The notes: generated by a model not told the origin, from the sequence alone. Counted from the stretch's first letter, positions 53,651 to 62,651 are shown. The stretch is DNA of 64,000 bases from Streptomyces scopuliridis RB72 (GCF_000718095.1 NZ_JOEI01000019.1:62001-126000), one strand, 5' to 3'. Program-made: numbers and translations.

Positions 53651-53687
53651 GTGCGACAAGATAGGCCGTATTCGCTCGCACATACAA
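53649..53687 (-). promoter_or_regulatory. Near-leaderless mod promoter flanked by inverted repeat
   Basis: On the minus strand TTGTAT (53687-53682) and TATCTT (53663-53658) are 18 bases apart, placing the start at about 53651-53650, i.e. on the ATG. The arms ATGTGCGA (53649-53656) and TCGCACAT (53676-53683), 19 bases apart, cover the start site and the -35 box. A leaderless transcript repressed by its own regulator is the simple reading. Confidence 0.55.
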
Positions 53688-53789
53688 TTCTTAAGACGAT
53701 CATCCACCGCAGATGCGAGACGGCCTGGAGGAAGCCCCAAAGCCCCGGCACGATCACCGCCGTCACCCGGCCAAGCCCCGGCGGCCGGC

Positions 53790-55043
53790 TCAGCGCTTGA
53801 CGGCCCGCAGGATGACGAACTTCGGATCGCCGGCCACGGTCTCGCAGTTGCCGAAGAGCCGCCGCAGCTTGGTGTGATAGCCGAGGTGGCGGTTGCCGAT
53901 GACCCACAGCTCACCCCCGGTCCGCAGCGCGGCGCGCGAGCCGGTGAACATGCGCCACGCCGTCGCGTCGGTCGTCGCCTGATGGGTGTGGAACGGCGGG
54001 TTGTTCAGCACGAGATCGACCGTCCCGGCCGGTACGTCCGTCATGCTGTCCCCGAGGACGAACTCCGCCGCGGTCCCGGCATCGACGTTCTTGTGGAAGG
54101 TGGCCTCGGCCGAGGCCACCGCCGAGAAGGACTCGTCGATGAAGGTCACCCTGGCCGCCGGATTCTCCAGCGCCATGGCCGTCCCCACCACGCCATTGCC
54201 GCAGCCGAGGTCGACCACATGCTCGGGGCCGTGGCGCCGGGGCAGATTGCGCAGCAGGAAGCGCGTACCGATATCGAGCCGCTCGGCGCAGAAGATCCCC
54301 GCGTGGTTGACGACGGTACGGCCCGATACGGTTCCGAGCCCTTCCGGCAGCGCGTAGCTGTGCGGCCAGGGACTGGCGGTACGTGTGCGCCCCGGCGCGG
54401 CCGTACTGAAGATCAGCCGCGCCTTTCTGACCGCGAGCGACGTCCTGGTCGGGCCGAGGATCTGCTCGAACAGCTTGAGTGTGGAGGTGTGGATCTCGGT
54501 GACCCGCCCCGTACCGATGACCACGGTCCCGGAATGCACCGCCGGGGCGAGGCGGTGCAGTTGGTCCTCCAGCAGCGCGAGGCTCTTGGGGACGCGGATC
54601 AGCAGCACGTCGACACGTTCCGGCGGGGTGTCCCTGGCCGAGAGCAGCCGTACGGAGTCACCGCCGACGCCGGCCCGGCGCAGATTGGCGCGGGTCGCCT
54701 GCTGGGTGAGATACGAGTCGGTGATCTGGACGAGCGGGTCCGCGCCGAGCTGTTCGAGCCGGCGCGCGGCGAGCACCGTGGTCAGCGCGCCCCACCGGTC
54801 CCCGACGACGACCACCGTGCCCGACAGGTCCGTCGGTTCGGTGCCTGCCAGTGTGTCGCCCGTCGGCCCCGCGTCCGTCGGCGTGTCGCCCGGCTGCCCG
54901 GCGTCCCCCTGCCCCGCCTCGGCTCCCGCGAGGTGCCGCAGCAGATACTCGTCGGCGGCGTCCCACGCGCGCAGCGTGTCGCGGGGATGCTCGGGGAATC
55001 GGGTGAGGCCGAACTCGCCCCAGGGTGTCGTCAAACGGTTCAT
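53790..55043 (-). CDS. Class I SAM methyltransferase, RlmG/RsmC type
   Basis: A 417-residue methyltransferase resembling rRNA guanine-N2 methyltransferases RlmG/RsmC. The N-terminal pseudo-MTase half (1-210: PWGEFGLTRFPEHPRDTLRAWDAADEYLLRHL and VVVVGDRWGALTTVLAARRL) is followed by the catalytic half with motif I VVDLGCGNGVVGTAMAL, motif II-III VTFIDESFSAVASAE and the base-flipping motif NPPFHT. The N-terminal half carries a Thr/Asp-rich insert (about 45-75). It most likely modifies large or small subunit rRNA. ATG at 55043 is used; a GTG lies nine bases upstream. It stands alone, divergent from nothing. Confidence 0.88.
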   Translation of the reverse strand: MNRLTTPWGEFGLTRFPEHPRDTLRAWDAADEYLLRHLAGAEAGQGDAGQPGDTPTDAGPTGDTLAGTEPTDLSGTVVVVGDRWGALTTVLAARRLEQLGADPLVQITDSYLTQQATRANLRRAGVGGDSVRLLSARDTPPERVDVLLIRVPKSLALLEDQLHRLAPAVHSGTVVIGTGRVTEIHTSTLKLFEQILGPTRTSLAVRKARLIFSTAAPGRTRTASPWPHSYALPEGLGTVSGRTVVNHAGIFCAERLDIGTRFLLRNLPRRHGPEHVVDLGCGNGVVGTAMALENPAARVTFIDESFSAVASAEATFHKNVDAGTAAEFVLGDSMTDVPAGTVDLVLNNPPFHTHQATTDATAWRMFTGSRAALRTGGELWVIGNRHLGYHTKLRRLFGNCETVAGDPKFVILRAVKR

Positions 55044-55180
55044 CGTGGTCACAGGCTATCCGTCCGGGAGCGGGGCGTACGCGCCGAGGCTCGCGCCGTG
55101 CCTGTTCAGCGCGGGTTCGGCCCGCTCCGTAACCACCCCGTTCACCTGCCGCCGCGCCGCTCGCTCACCGGGCCGCTCGC

Positions 55181-55423
55181 TCACCGGGCCGGCCCGCCCC
55201 TCGACATCCGGCGCGCGCGGTCCAGGGCCGCCCGCGCCTGCCCGACCGTGAGGACGGCGGCGAACTCGTTGCGGGCGATCTCCAGCACCACCTGGGCGTC
55301 GGGGGGCGGCTGGGGGTGCTCGCGCAGCGCGATGTCCGCCGCCGCCTGGGCCAGCAGGTCGTCGTCGGGGGACGCGCCCGGCTGGGACATGGTGCGCAGG
55401 ACCTGGTGCCAGAGTCCGGCCAT
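55181..55423 (-). CDS. Small hypothetical protein in operon with TetR
   Basis: An 80-residue protein without a recognised family: GLWHQVLRTMSQPGASPDDDLLAQAAADIALREHPQPPPDAQVVLEIARNEFAAVLTVGQARAALDRARR. It is predicted mostly helical. The ATG at 55423 with GAAGGGA lies four bases after the stop of the TetR gene on the same strand, so the two are co-transcribed. It may be an accessory of the regulator or simply a neighbour. Function unknown. Confidence 0.6.
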   Translation of the reverse strand: MAGLWHQVLRTMSQPGASPDDDLLAQAAADIALREHPQPPPDAQVVLEIARNEFAAVLTVGQARAALDRARRMSRGGPAR

Positions 55424-55427
55424 CGCG

Positions 55428-56324
55428 TCATTTCCCTTCGTCCACGAGGCCGCCGCGCGCGCCGTCCACCCGGGCGACGCCGTCCATGGGAACGCCGGAG
55501 CCGCCGGGGCCACCGGGGCCGACGGAGAGTCCGAGAACGGCGAGCGCGTGGTGGACGAGCTCGTCGGCCAGCATCAGCGGCGAGAACGCGCTGGTGTTAC
55601 GGGCCCAGTGCCCGACCAGCTCATTGACCGCCCCGATCAGGGCGACCATCGCGAGCGCGTAGTCGCGCCGTACGGCCTCGCCGCGCTCCACGGCACGCGC
55701 CGCCTCCCCGGTCAGGAAGTCGGTCCACAGGCCGCGCCAGAGCAGCCGGTGGTCCTCCACCGCGCGTCCGGCGCCGATGACCTCGATGAAAGCGATCCGG
55801 GTGGCCGCGGGATCGGCGGTGACGGCGTCCACATAGGCGCGGGTCAGGGCCGTGATCCTGTCGCGGGTGTCCGCGGACTCCGTCGCGGGATCGCTGAGGA
55901 CCGTCAGCGCGGCCTCCATGCCCGAACGGGCGACATCGTTGTGCAGCGCGATCAGCAGCGCCTCACGCCCCTCGAACTCCTCGTAGAACGCGCGGATGGA
56001 GACCCGCGCGGTGACACAGATCCGCTCGATGGACGTGGCCGGATAACCGCGGGTGATGAACAGTTCGGTGGCGGTCGTGAGCAGCCGCTCGCGGCGCTGT
56101 GCCCTGCGCGTCTGGCCCGTGCGGTCCGGCGCCGGGGCCGTATCCCCGGGGGACGGGCCCGTACCGGCCGACCGGCCCGTACCGGCCGACTGGCCCGTAC
56201 CGGCGGACGGTGGGCCCTTACCAGCGGGCGAGGGGCGCGCCCCGGCGGGCGGTGGTCCCGTACGCGCGGGCGACCGGCCCGTACCGGCGGGCGATGTGTC
56301 TGTGGATTTCCGGACCGGATCCAT
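55428..56324 (-). CDS. TetR-family regulator with low-complexity N-terminal extension
   Basis: A 298-residue TetR regulator. Residues 1-75 are a Pro/Ala/Gly/Thr-rich tail made partly by 15-base DNA repeats (GTGQSAGTGRSAGTGPSPG); then a normal HTH (about 78-120: RRERLLTTATELFITRGYPATSIERICVTARVSIRAFYEEF) and a large C-terminal domain (about 130-280) of the TetR_C type with WRGLWTDFLTGEAARAV and MVALIGAVNELVGHWARN. ATG at 56324 follows GGGAGG. A start at the HTH edge cannot be excluded, but no good ribosome site lies there. It is divergent from the DUF2252 gene, its likely target. Confidence 0.88.
   Translation of the reverse strand: MDPVRKSTDTSPAGTGRSPARTGPPPAGARPSPAGKGPPSAGTGQSAGTGRSAGTGPSPGDTAPAPDRTGQTRRAQRRERLLTTATELFITRGYPATSIERICVTARVSIRAFYEEFEGREALLIALHNDVARSGMEAALTVLSDPATESADTRDRITALTRAYVDAVTADPAATRIAFIEVIGAGRAVEDHRLLWRGLWTDFLTGEAARAVERGEAVRRDYALAMVALIGAVNELVGHWARNTSAFSPLMLADELVHHALAVLGLSVGPGGPGGSGVPMDGVARVDGARGGLVDEGK
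56155..56210. repeat. 15-bp tandem repeats in the TetR N-terminus
   Basis: CCCGTACCGGCCGAC-type units, three in exact or near-exact tandem and further degenerate copies to about 56300, code the low-complexity leader of the TetR protein. Prone to slippage, so repeat number may vary between strains. Confidence 0.7.
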
Positions 56325-56578
56325 CCGACCTCCCCGAATCGCCCTGTGAACGTGCGGTGTTGCGATGTCGCGTGGGGTAAGGGCGCTTATCGAGCATGGC
56401 ACGCGCCGCAGGCCGACACGCCGTAATCCGAGAATGCTCCGCTGTCCGCCGTCGCGGTGCATTCCCGTGTGAAAACCACCCGAATGGCCGTCACGCCGGG
56501 CTCCCCGGGCACCGGAACGCGATGCTCGTGCACACCGGCGATACCGCGTCACCGACCAGCGGAGGGAGAGGGGCTGTG

Positions 56579-57931
56579 ATGACCACTCCCGCGGACCGCG
56601 CGGAGCGCGGCCGGGCCGCACGCAAACAGGCGTCCCGGTCCTCGCACGGTCTGTGGATACCCGCCGCCGACCGGCTCGATCCGCTCACGGTACTGGCGCG
56701 CCAGACCGCCAACCGCGTCCCCGAGCTGCTGCCGCTGCGCTACGAGCGGATGGCCGCCTCTCCGTTCGCCTTTCTGCGCGGCGCCGCCGCCGTGATGGCC
56801 GCCGATCTGGCCACCCAGCCCCGCACGGGACTGACCGTCCAACTCTGCGGGGACGCCCATCTGCTGAACTTCGGTGTGTTCGCCTCGCCCGAGCGCGTGC
56901 TGCTCTTCGATCTCAATGACTTCGACGAGACCCTTCCCGGCCCCTTCGAGTGGGATGTGAAGCGACTCGCCGCGAGCATCGCGGTCGCCGCCGGCGAGAA
57001 CGGCCACTCCGAGGCTCACACCCGGCAGGCCGTGCAGGCCGCGTCCGCCGCCTACCGGACCTCGATGCGGCGGCTGTCCGCCCGAGGTGAACTCGACGTC
57101 TGGTACGAGCGTCTCGACGCCGAGGACATCCTTCCCCTCATGCGGTCGGAACACCGCAAGCGCGTCGAGTCACAGTTGGCGCGCGCCGGGGAGCGCATCG
57201 GGCTGCGGACGCTGGACATGCTGACCGACGCACCGGACGGACAGCGCAGGATCACCCCCGACCCGCCGCTGCTGGAACCGGTGAGCCGGCTCGACATGGC
57301 CGTGCTCCGCCGCATCTTCATCGGCTACCGGAGCACACTCCCGGAGGAGCGGCGCACACTCCTCGACCGGTTCCGCTTCATCGACGCGGCCCGCAAGGTC
57401 GTGGGCGTCAGCAGCGTCGGGACGCGCTGCTACATCGTGCTGCTGGAGGGCCGGCACGCCGGGGATCCGCTGTTCCTCCAGATCAGGGAGGCGGAACGGT
57501 CCGTACTCGAACCCCATCTGCAGCAGAGCGCCTACCCGCACCAGGGCCATCGGGTGGTGGCGGGACAGCGGCTGCTCCAGGCGGCGAGCGACATCTTCCT
57601 CGGGTGGGTGACCGGGCCGGAGGGCCGGCACTTCTACTGGCGTCAGCTGCGGGACATGAAGAGCTCCCTCGTCGTCGAGGACATGTCGCCGCCCCTGCTG
57701 CACGACTACGCGCGGCTGTGCGGCGCGGCGCTGGCCCGCGCGCACGCCCGGTCCGGCGACCGGATCGCCATCGCGCACTACCTCGGCGGCTCCGACGCCT
57801 TCGACCGCGCCATGGCCGACTTCGCGCTGCGGTACGCCGACCGGAACGCGGCCGACCATGCCGCGCTCGCCGCGGCCGTCGCGGCGGGCCGGCTGCCGGA
57901 GGACCGCCCCGGGCCGGTGGGCCGCCGGTAG
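56579..57931 (+). CDS. DUF2252 protein, kinase-fold-like
   Basis: A 450-residue cytoplasmic protein of DUF2252, a widespread family with a protein-kinase-like fold. Diagnostic blocks: RYERMAASPFAFLRGAAAVMAADLA, LCGDAHLLNFGVFASPERVLLFDLNDFDETLPGPFEWDVKRLAASI (Brenner-like D..N and DLNDFD), VGVSSVGTRCYIVLLEG, and LQIREAERSVL. These resemble the active site of small-molecule kinases, but no substrate is known. ATG at 56579 with GGAGGGAGAGG upstream; GTG three bases earlier is equally possible. It is divergent from a TetR regulator that may control it. Confidence 0.92.
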   Translation: MTTPADRAERGRAARKQASRSSHGLWIPAADRLDPLTVLARQTANRVPELLPLRYERMAASPFAFLRGAAAVMAADLATQPRTGLTVQLCGDAHLLNFGVFASPERVLLFDLNDFDETLPGPFEWDVKRLAASIAVAAGENGHSEAHTRQAVQAASAAYRTSMRRLSARGELDVWYERLDAEDILPLMRSEHRKRVESQLARAGERIGLRTLDMLTDAPDGQRRITPDPPLLEPVSRLDMAVLRRIFIGYRSTLPEERRTLLDRFRFIDAARKVVGVSSVGTRCYIVLLEGRHAGDPLFLQIREAERSVLEPHLQQSAYPHQGHRVVAGQRLLQAASDIFLGWVTGPEGRHFYWRQLRDMKSSLVVEDMSPPLLHDYARLCGAALARAHARSGDRIAIAHYLGGSDAFDRAMADFALRYADRNAADHAALAAAVAAGRLPEDRPGPVGRR

Positions 57932-57957
57932 CCCCCCTGATGTCCGTGCCCGGCCCG

Positions 57958-59199
57958 CTACCAGTCGTGCACGGTCCCGTCCGTGAGCCGGTTGACGGGC
58001 AGATAGGCCGGTGCGTACGGGAAGCGCGCGGCGGCCGTCTCGTCGAGTTCCACACCGAGGCCCGGCTGATCGGACGGATGCAGCAGCCCCTCGCCGAAGC
58101 GGTAGGAGGTCCGGAAGACCTCCAGCGTCCCGGCCGAGTGCCGCATGTACTCCTGAATGCCGAAGTTGTGCACGGCCAGGTCGAGATGGAGCGCCGCGGC
58201 CATACCGACGGGCGAGATGTCGGTGGGCCCGTGGATGCCCGACTTGATGCCGTACAGGGCGGCCAGGTCGAGCAGCTTGCGCATCGCCGTGACGCCCCCG
58301 ACATGCGTGACCGCCGACCGTACGTAGTCGATCAGCCGCTCGCTCAGCAGAACGCCGTAATCGTGCGGGGAGTTGAAGACCTCCCCGATGGCCAGCGGTG
58401 TGGTGGTGTGCTGCCGGACGAGCCGCAGGGCCGTGGGGTCCTCGGCGGGCGTGGCGTCCTCCAGCCAGAACAGGTCGTACGGTTCGAGGTCCTTGCCCAG
58501 CCTGGCCGCCTGGATGGGCGTCATCCGGTGGTGTCCGTCGTGCAGCAGCGGCAGTTCGGGGCCGAACTCCGCGCGTACCGCCTCGAACACCCGGGGCACA
58601 TGGCGCAGATACGCGCGGGTGTCCCACACCTCCTCCACCGGCCGCGGCGGCCCGTCCCCCGACCGCCGGGCGGGTTCGTAGTCGTAGCGGTCGCCGCCGC
58701 CCGCGCCGGACGCGGCCACGCCGTACACCGAGTCCAGCCCCGGGATCCCGGACTGGATACGGATCGCGCGGTACCCCTGGGCCAGATGGGCACGTACGGA
58801 GTCCAGGATCTCGGGGACGTCGCGTCCCGAGGCATGGCCGTAGGCGAGGGCGCCGGTGCGGGAGGCGCCGCCGAGCAGCTGGTAGAGCGGCATGCCGGCG
58901 GCCTTGGCCTTGATGTCCCAGAGCGCGGTGTCCACGGCCGCCACGGCGGCCATCGTCACCGGCCCCCGGCGCCAGTACGCGCCCCGGTACAGGTACTGCC
59001 AGGTGTCCTCGATACGCGCCGCGTCCCGGCCGATCAGCAGCGGCGCCACATGGTCCGACAGATAGCTCGCGACGGCCAGTTCACGTCCGTTGAGGGTGCC
59101 GTCGCCGAGTCCGGTGATGCCGTCCTCCGTGGTGATGCGCAGGGTGACGAAGTTACGGCCGGGGCTGGTGACGATGGTGTCGGCAGCGGTGATCTTCAT
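57958..59199 (-). CDS. manD: D-mannonate dehydratase, enolase superfamily
   Basis: A 413-residue enolase-superfamily dehydratase (mannonate to 2-keto-3-deoxygluconate), also called RspA. The hallmark segments [31 protein letters not shown] and [48 protein letters not shown] are nearly diagnostic. Arg147 and Tyr159 match the general base pair of ManD; Asp221, Glu247 and Glu273 would bind Mg2+, and His223 completes HDGHHR. All active-site residues of the high-activity class appear present, shifted by an 11-residue loop. No uxu or kdg genes lie beside it. A TetR gene is downstream on the same strand's far side, not clearly linked. Confidence 0.92.
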   Translation of the reverse strand: MKITAADTIVTSPGRNFVTLRITTEDGITGLGDGTLNGRELAVASYLSDHVAPLLIGRDAARIEDTWQYLYRGAYWRRGPVTMAAVAAVDTALWDIKAKAAGMPLYQLLGGASRTGALAYGHASGRDVPEILDSVRAHLAQGYRAIRIQSGIPGLDSVYGVAASGAGGGDRYDYEPARRSGDGPPRPVEEVWDTRAYLRHVPRVFEAVRAEFGPELPLLHDGHHRMTPIQAARLGKDLEPYDLFWLEDATPAEDPTALRLVRQHTTTPLAIGEVFNSPHDYGVLLSERLIDYVRSAVTHVGGVTAMRKLLDLAALYGIKSGIHGPTDISPVGMAAALHLDLAVHNFGIQEYMRHSAGTLEVFRTSYRFGEGLLHPSDQPGLGVELDETAAARFPYAPAYLPVNRLTDGTVHDW

Positions 59200-59304
59200 A
59201 ACGGGCGCGGCTCCTGTCGTACGAGAGGGGTGGCGGTGCCGTACCGCTCCAGAATGACCCATGACATGTCCGCGCCCCAGAGGGTCTCCTCGGCGGGGGT
59301 CTCC

Positions 59305-59868
59305 TCAGCGCGCGGCCCGCGTCAGCAGGGCGGCGGCCTCCCGCGCCTGGAGGGCCGGTTCCGCCGTTTCGAGTATCGCGGCGGTCACCATGGCGCCCTC
59401 GGCGAGGAGTTGGAGCTGATCGGCCGTGCCCGGGGGCAGCTTCGCGTCGGCCACCAGACCGGCCAGATACCGCTTGAAGGCGAGCTTGTGCGCCCGCGCC
59501 TGGGCGGCGACGCGCGGTGAGGTGGCGCCGAGTTCGCCGTACGCGTTGATCCAGGCGCAGCCGCGGAAGTCCGGCTCGCCGAACCACGCGTGCAGATGGT
59601 CGAAGACCGCCAGGATGCGTTCCTCGGCATCCCGGTGGCGGTCCACCCGCTCGCCCAGCCGCTGCCGCCATACGAGGTCGCGCCGCGCGAGATACGCCTC
59701 GACCAGCTGATCCTTGGCGGGGAAGAGCTGGTAGAGCCGCTTGAGCGATACCCCGGACGCGCCGCGGATGTCGTCCATGCCGACGCTCTGCACGCCCCGG
59801 GCGTAGAACAGCCGCTCCGCCGCGTCCAGCGCCTGTTCCCTGGCGGCCACGCCGTCCAACCTCGTCAC
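59305..59868 (-). CDS. TetR-family regulator divergent from DUF1348 gene
   Basis: A 187-residue TetR repressor. The HTH occupies about 8-55 (ALDAAERLFYARGVQSVGMDDIRGASGVSLKRLYQLFPAKDQLVEAYL), and the C-terminal domain (about 70-185) is Ala-rich with RGCAWINAYGELGATSPRVAAQARAHKLAFKRYLAGL, as in TetR_C-13-like regulators. Start: GTG at 59868 with GGGGAG near, chosen because the upstream frame enters the operator region. Two identical-arm palindromes between it and the divergent DUF1348 gene are its likely autoregulatory and target operators. Confidence 0.9.
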   Translation of the reverse strand: MTRLDGVAAREQALDAAERLFYARGVQSVGMDDIRGASGVSLKRLYQLFPAKDQLVEAYLARRDLVWRQRLGERVDRHRDAEERILAVFDHLHAWFGEPDFRGCAWINAYGELGATSPRVAAQARAHKLAFKRYLAGLVADAKLPPGTADQLQLLAEGAMVTAAILETAEPALQAREAAALLTRAAR

Positions 59869-59900
59869 GCTCCCCACCTCGCTCCTCGCCCTCTCGCTCC

Positions 59901-59929
59901 TTGACCCGAGAACCATCGTTCTCTACGGT
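59901..59929 (+). promoter_or_regulatory. Promoter of the DUF1348 gene with operator in its spacer
   Basis: TTGACC (59901-59906) and TACGGT (59924-59929) are 17 bases apart, and the first TetR palindrome (59908-59923) occupies nearly the whole spacer. Repression by occlusion would be very direct. Confidence 0.6.
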
Positions 59930-59958
59930 ATCAGCGAGCGATGAGAACGATGGTTCTC
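59908..59958. promoter_or_regulatory. Paired TetR operators, mutually inverted
   Basis: GAGAAC-CATC-GTTCTC (59908-59923) and GAGAAC-GATG-GTTCTC (59943-59958). Each is a perfect palindrome in its arms, and the second is the exact reverse complement of the first, so the whole segment is symmetric. They lie 35 bases apart between the divergent TetR and DUF1348 genes. Confidence 0.75.
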
Positions 59959-60009
59959 CATTGTGGTCCGCAAGCAGTCCCCACCAGTCCGCACCAGAAG
60001 GAGCCCGTG

Positions 60010-60468
60010 ATGAGTGCTCGACCGCCGCTGCCGCCGTTCACCCTCGACACGGCGAAGCAGAAGGTCCAGGCCGCCGAGGACGCGTGGAACACCCGCGATC
60101 CGCAGAAGGTCTCGCTCGCCTACACCGAGGACTCGCGCTGGCGTAACCGGGACATGTTCGTCACCGGCCGGGACGCCATCGTCGAGCTGCTGACGCGGAA
60201 GTGGGAGCGCGAGCGGGAGTACGCGCTGCGCAAGGAGCTGTGGGCGTTCGAGGGCGATCGCATCGCGGTGCGCTTCCAGTACGAGAGCCATGATGCGGGA
60301 GGCCAGTGGTGGCGTTCATACGGCAATGAGCTGTGGGAGTTCGACGCGCACGGCCTGATGTCCCGCCGCGAGGCCAGCATCAACGACGTACCGATCCAGG
60401 AGAGCGAGCGCCGGATCTTCGGCCGCCGGCCGGATGCGGAGCGCGGGGTGCCCTTCCCCCTCCGCTGA
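60010..60468 (+). CDS. DUF1348 (NTF2-like) protein
   Basis: A 152-residue cytoplasmic protein of DUF1348, an NTF2/SnoaL-like cone-fold family. [122 protein letters not shown] is close to the family consensus throughout. Its enzymatic role is unknown; related cone-fold proteins isomerise or bind small ligands. ATG at 60010 follows AAGGAG by six bases. Expression is probably controlled by the divergent TetR through the operator in its promoter. Confidence 0.93.
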   Translation: MSARPPLPPFTLDTAKQKVQAAEDAWNTRDPQKVSLAYTEDSRWRNRDMFVTGRDAIVELLTRKWEREREYALRKELWAFEGDRIAVRFQYESHDAGGQWWRSYGNELWEFDAHGLMSRREASINDVPIQESERRIFGRRPDAERGVPFPLR

Positions 60469-60482
60469 GCCGCTGAGCCGTA

Positions 60483-60522
60483 GAGCTGCTGAGCTGCTGA
60501 GCTGCTGAGCTGTCGAGCCTCA
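60483..60522. repeat. 8-bp tandem repeat between convergent genes
   Basis: GAGCTGCT occurs three times in tandem and a fourth altered copy follows, in the 51-base gap between the DUF1348 and DUF4118 genes. No function evident. Confidence 0.7.
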
Positions 60523-61269
60523 GCCGGTGTCCAGGGCCGGGCCCGCCGTGTCCAGGGCCGCCCCGGCGTCATCGGCGAGCGTCACGGCGACCAGCCGCAC
60601 CTGCTTGGACGGTACGAGGCCGGGATTGGGCCGGAGCATGAACCGCCCCACGTAATGCCCGGCGCCCGAGGCCCGCAGCTCGATCTCGCCCTCGGGCCAG
60701 CCGAGCTGTTCGATGTCCCACGGTTTGCGGTCCACCCTCACGGTGCCGTCCTGCTCCAGCCGGGCCGGATGGCCGAGCAGACTGCCGTACTCGAACCGGC
60801 AGCCGCGCAGCCGCAGGATCTCCACGAGATGCCGGCTCACCTGGTCGACCACCGCGTCAGGAGAGCCGGTGGACTGCGCGAGCCGAGCGGTGTCATGGAT
60901 CCGGCCGAGCAGCCCGGCGTCCACCACCGTCATGACATGCAGCCGCCGGGCGTGGGCGGCCAGTTGCGACACGGCGAGCCCCACCGCCAGCAGCAGCACC
61001 GCCGTCACGATGTCGTTCGCGCTGGTGATACTGAACCGCTCGAACGGCCGGGCCAGGAAGAAGTCGAACCACACGGCCGCCGACAGCGCGGCCAGCGCGC
61101 CGGCGAGACGGTTGCCCATGGCCGCGACCGCCACGACGACCACGACGAGGATCAGCGCCAGGTCGGCGCTCGCCATGCCCGAACGGAGCGGCAGCAGCAA
61201 CAGGGCGACCGCCAGGGGCGCGATCAGCGCCGCGCCGAGTGCGATGCGGTCGCGAAGCGGGAATCTCAT
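60520..61269 (-). CDS. DUF4118 membrane protein (KdpD-like sensor module)
   Basis: A 249-residue protein with four membrane helices in the first 110 residues (LGAALIAPLAVALLLLP, LALILVVVVVAVAAMG, LAGALAALSAAVWFDFFLARPFERFSI, IVTAVLLLAVGLAVSQLAAHARRL), the DUF4118 module known from KdpD histidine kinases. The cytoplasmic part (about 120-249) has GRIHDTARLAQSTGSPDAVVDQVSRHLVEIL and a GAF-like beta region but no histidine-kinase or response motifs, so this is an isolated sensor-like protein, perhaps for a separate regulator. ATG at 61269 with GAGGTGG upstream. It converges on the DUF1348 gene. Confidence 0.88.
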   Translation of the reverse strand: MRFPLRDRIALGAALIAPLAVALLLLPLRSGMASADLALILVVVVVAVAAMGNRLAGALAALSAAVWFDFFLARPFERFSITSANDIVTAVLLLAVGLAVSQLAAHARRLHVMTVVDAGLLGRIHDTARLAQSTGSPDAVVDQVSRHLVEILRLRGCRFEYGSLLGHPARLEQDGTVRVDRKPWDIEQLGWPEGEIELRASGAGHYVGRFMLRPNPGLVPSKQVRLVAVTLADDAGAALDTAGPALDTG

Positions 61270-61542
61270 GGTCCACCTCGCAGTACCTCGTACGCCGGAC
61301 CGATCCGTCCGACCGCCGGATTCAGGCCGCCCAACGGCCCTCACCATCAATCTTCCCCCGGCGGCCCCCGGGGACTCGGGCCGCCGGGTGTCTTGACGCG
61401 GCCCTGCCGTCGGCCGCGCGGACCTTGACGCGATCTTGACGCCCGGGAGCGGCCGTCCGAGCCGGACGCGGCGGCGGACGGGGCATGCACATCGGATGAA
61501 ACGCCTGTGGTGCCGCCGCGGCGCGTGATACGTCTCCGTGTC

Positions 61543-62046
61543 ATGGACGATCTTGTGACTGAGCGGCTCGTGCTTCATCCGTTGAGCGTGCTGGAGGCCG
61601 AGCGGGTGGCCGCCGCCGAACCGGCGGACGGGGACCTCTGGGCGCCCGGGTATCCCGCCGACGGCGACATGGTGGGCGCCAGACGTTATCTGACGACCTG
61701 TGCGATCACCGGTGATCCCCAGCCCTTCGGCCCGTACGAGATCCGCCGTCGCGAGGACGGGTGCGCCATAGGCGGACTCGGCTTCCACGGCGCCCCGGAC
61801 GAGAACCTCACCGTCACGATCGGCTACGGCCTGATCCCGTCGGCGCACGGCAGGGGATACGCCTCCGAGGCCCTGCGCGAACTGCTGCGGTTCGCGCGGG
61901 CGAGCGGTATCACCTGCGTCCAGGGCGACACCGATCACGAGAACACCGCGTCCCAGCGCGTGATGACGGCGGTGGGGATGCGGCTCGTCGCGGAGGACGA
62001 GCAGCTGAGGTACTACGGGATCGTCTGGGCCGAGCGGGCCGGGTGA
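61543..62046 (+). CDS. GNAT-family N-acetyltransferase
   Basis: A 167-residue acetyltransferase of the RimJ/RimL-like GNAT group. LVTERLVLHPLSVLEAERVAA opens the fold, IGYGLIPSAHGRGYASEALRELLRFARASG contains the acetyl-CoA-binding R/QxxGxG/A loop, and DTDHENTASQRVMTAVGMRLV the conserved Asn-Ser helix. It transfers acetyl groups to an amine on an unknown substrate, perhaps a small molecule or a protein N-terminus. ATG at 61543; an in-frame start at 61507 lacks homology. Confidence 0.9.
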   Translation: MDDLVTERLVLHPLSVLEAERVAAAEPADGDLWAPGYPADGDMVGARRYLTTCAITGDPQPFGPYEIRRREDGCAIGGLGFHGAPDENLTVTIGYGLIPSAHGRGYASEALRELLRFARASGITCVQGDTDHENTASQRVMTAVGMRLVAEDEQLRYYGIVWAERAG

Positions 62047-62098
62047 TGATCCGGTGTCACCCGGCCCGCACGGACGGGCCGCCGCGCCGTGTCCCCGG

Positions 62099-62317
62099 CT
62101 ATCCGCGGCGCGCGGTGGGCGTACGGCGGCGCGCCGGCGGCCGGTCGAACACGCTGTCCATGGAAGGCTCGTCCTCCCCCTCGCCGTCGGGCAGCGGGGG
62201 CAGCTCCACGGTGTAGCGGGGTTCGAGGAAGATGTCGTGATGCTGCGGACGCGCGTTCGGCGCGGCCCCCGTGCTCGGTTCCTGCGACGGATCCTGACGG
62301 GACGGTGAAGAAGGCAT
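62099..62317 (-). CDS. Hypothetical small acidic protein
   Basis: A 72-residue, likely disordered protein: PSSPSRQDPSQEPSTGAAPNARPQHHDIFLEPRYTVELPPLPDGEGEDEPSMDSVFDRPPARRRTPTARRG. Ser/Pro-rich at the start, an acidic EGEDE stretch and a basic tail; a short LEPRYTVELPPLPD segment looks conserved. No ribosome site is obvious, so the coding status is uncertain. ATG at 62317 is used; TTG at 62323 is alternative. Convergent with the GNAT gene. Confidence 0.5.
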   Translation of the reverse strand: MPSSPSRQDPSQEPSTGAAPNARPQHHDIFLEPRYTVELPPLPDGEGEDEPSMDSVFDRPPARRRTPTARRG

Positions 62318-62651
62318 GCACAACCGTTCGGAGAGTCGAGCGGCCGCGCGGCCCGAATGCCGATCGACCCGCTGGGAAGGTGTCTACCTCATCATTCCCC
62401 GTCCCGCATCACCGCGGGTGACCGGAGCATGGCGCCTCCGGTCCCGGCTGCTCCTCCGGCGTACCGCGTCGGCCGGTTCCACCGGGTGCGGGCCGGGGTG
62501 GTGAGAGTGCCCGGCCGCGCATCGCCCACCGGTCGGTGAGCATGCCCGTACGGAGCGGATTCAGGGTACGCGAGAGCGGCGGCGGGACACACATCCGGGA
62601 GCCCTTGGGTGGCCCGGTCCCCCGTCGGCGGCGTGTCGGGGTGTCGGGGCG

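Noticed and set aside
53649..56426. A 925-codon plus-strand open frame across the methyltransferase and TetR genes
   Set aside because: Antisense to two convincing genes, without a ribosome site or recognised domain.
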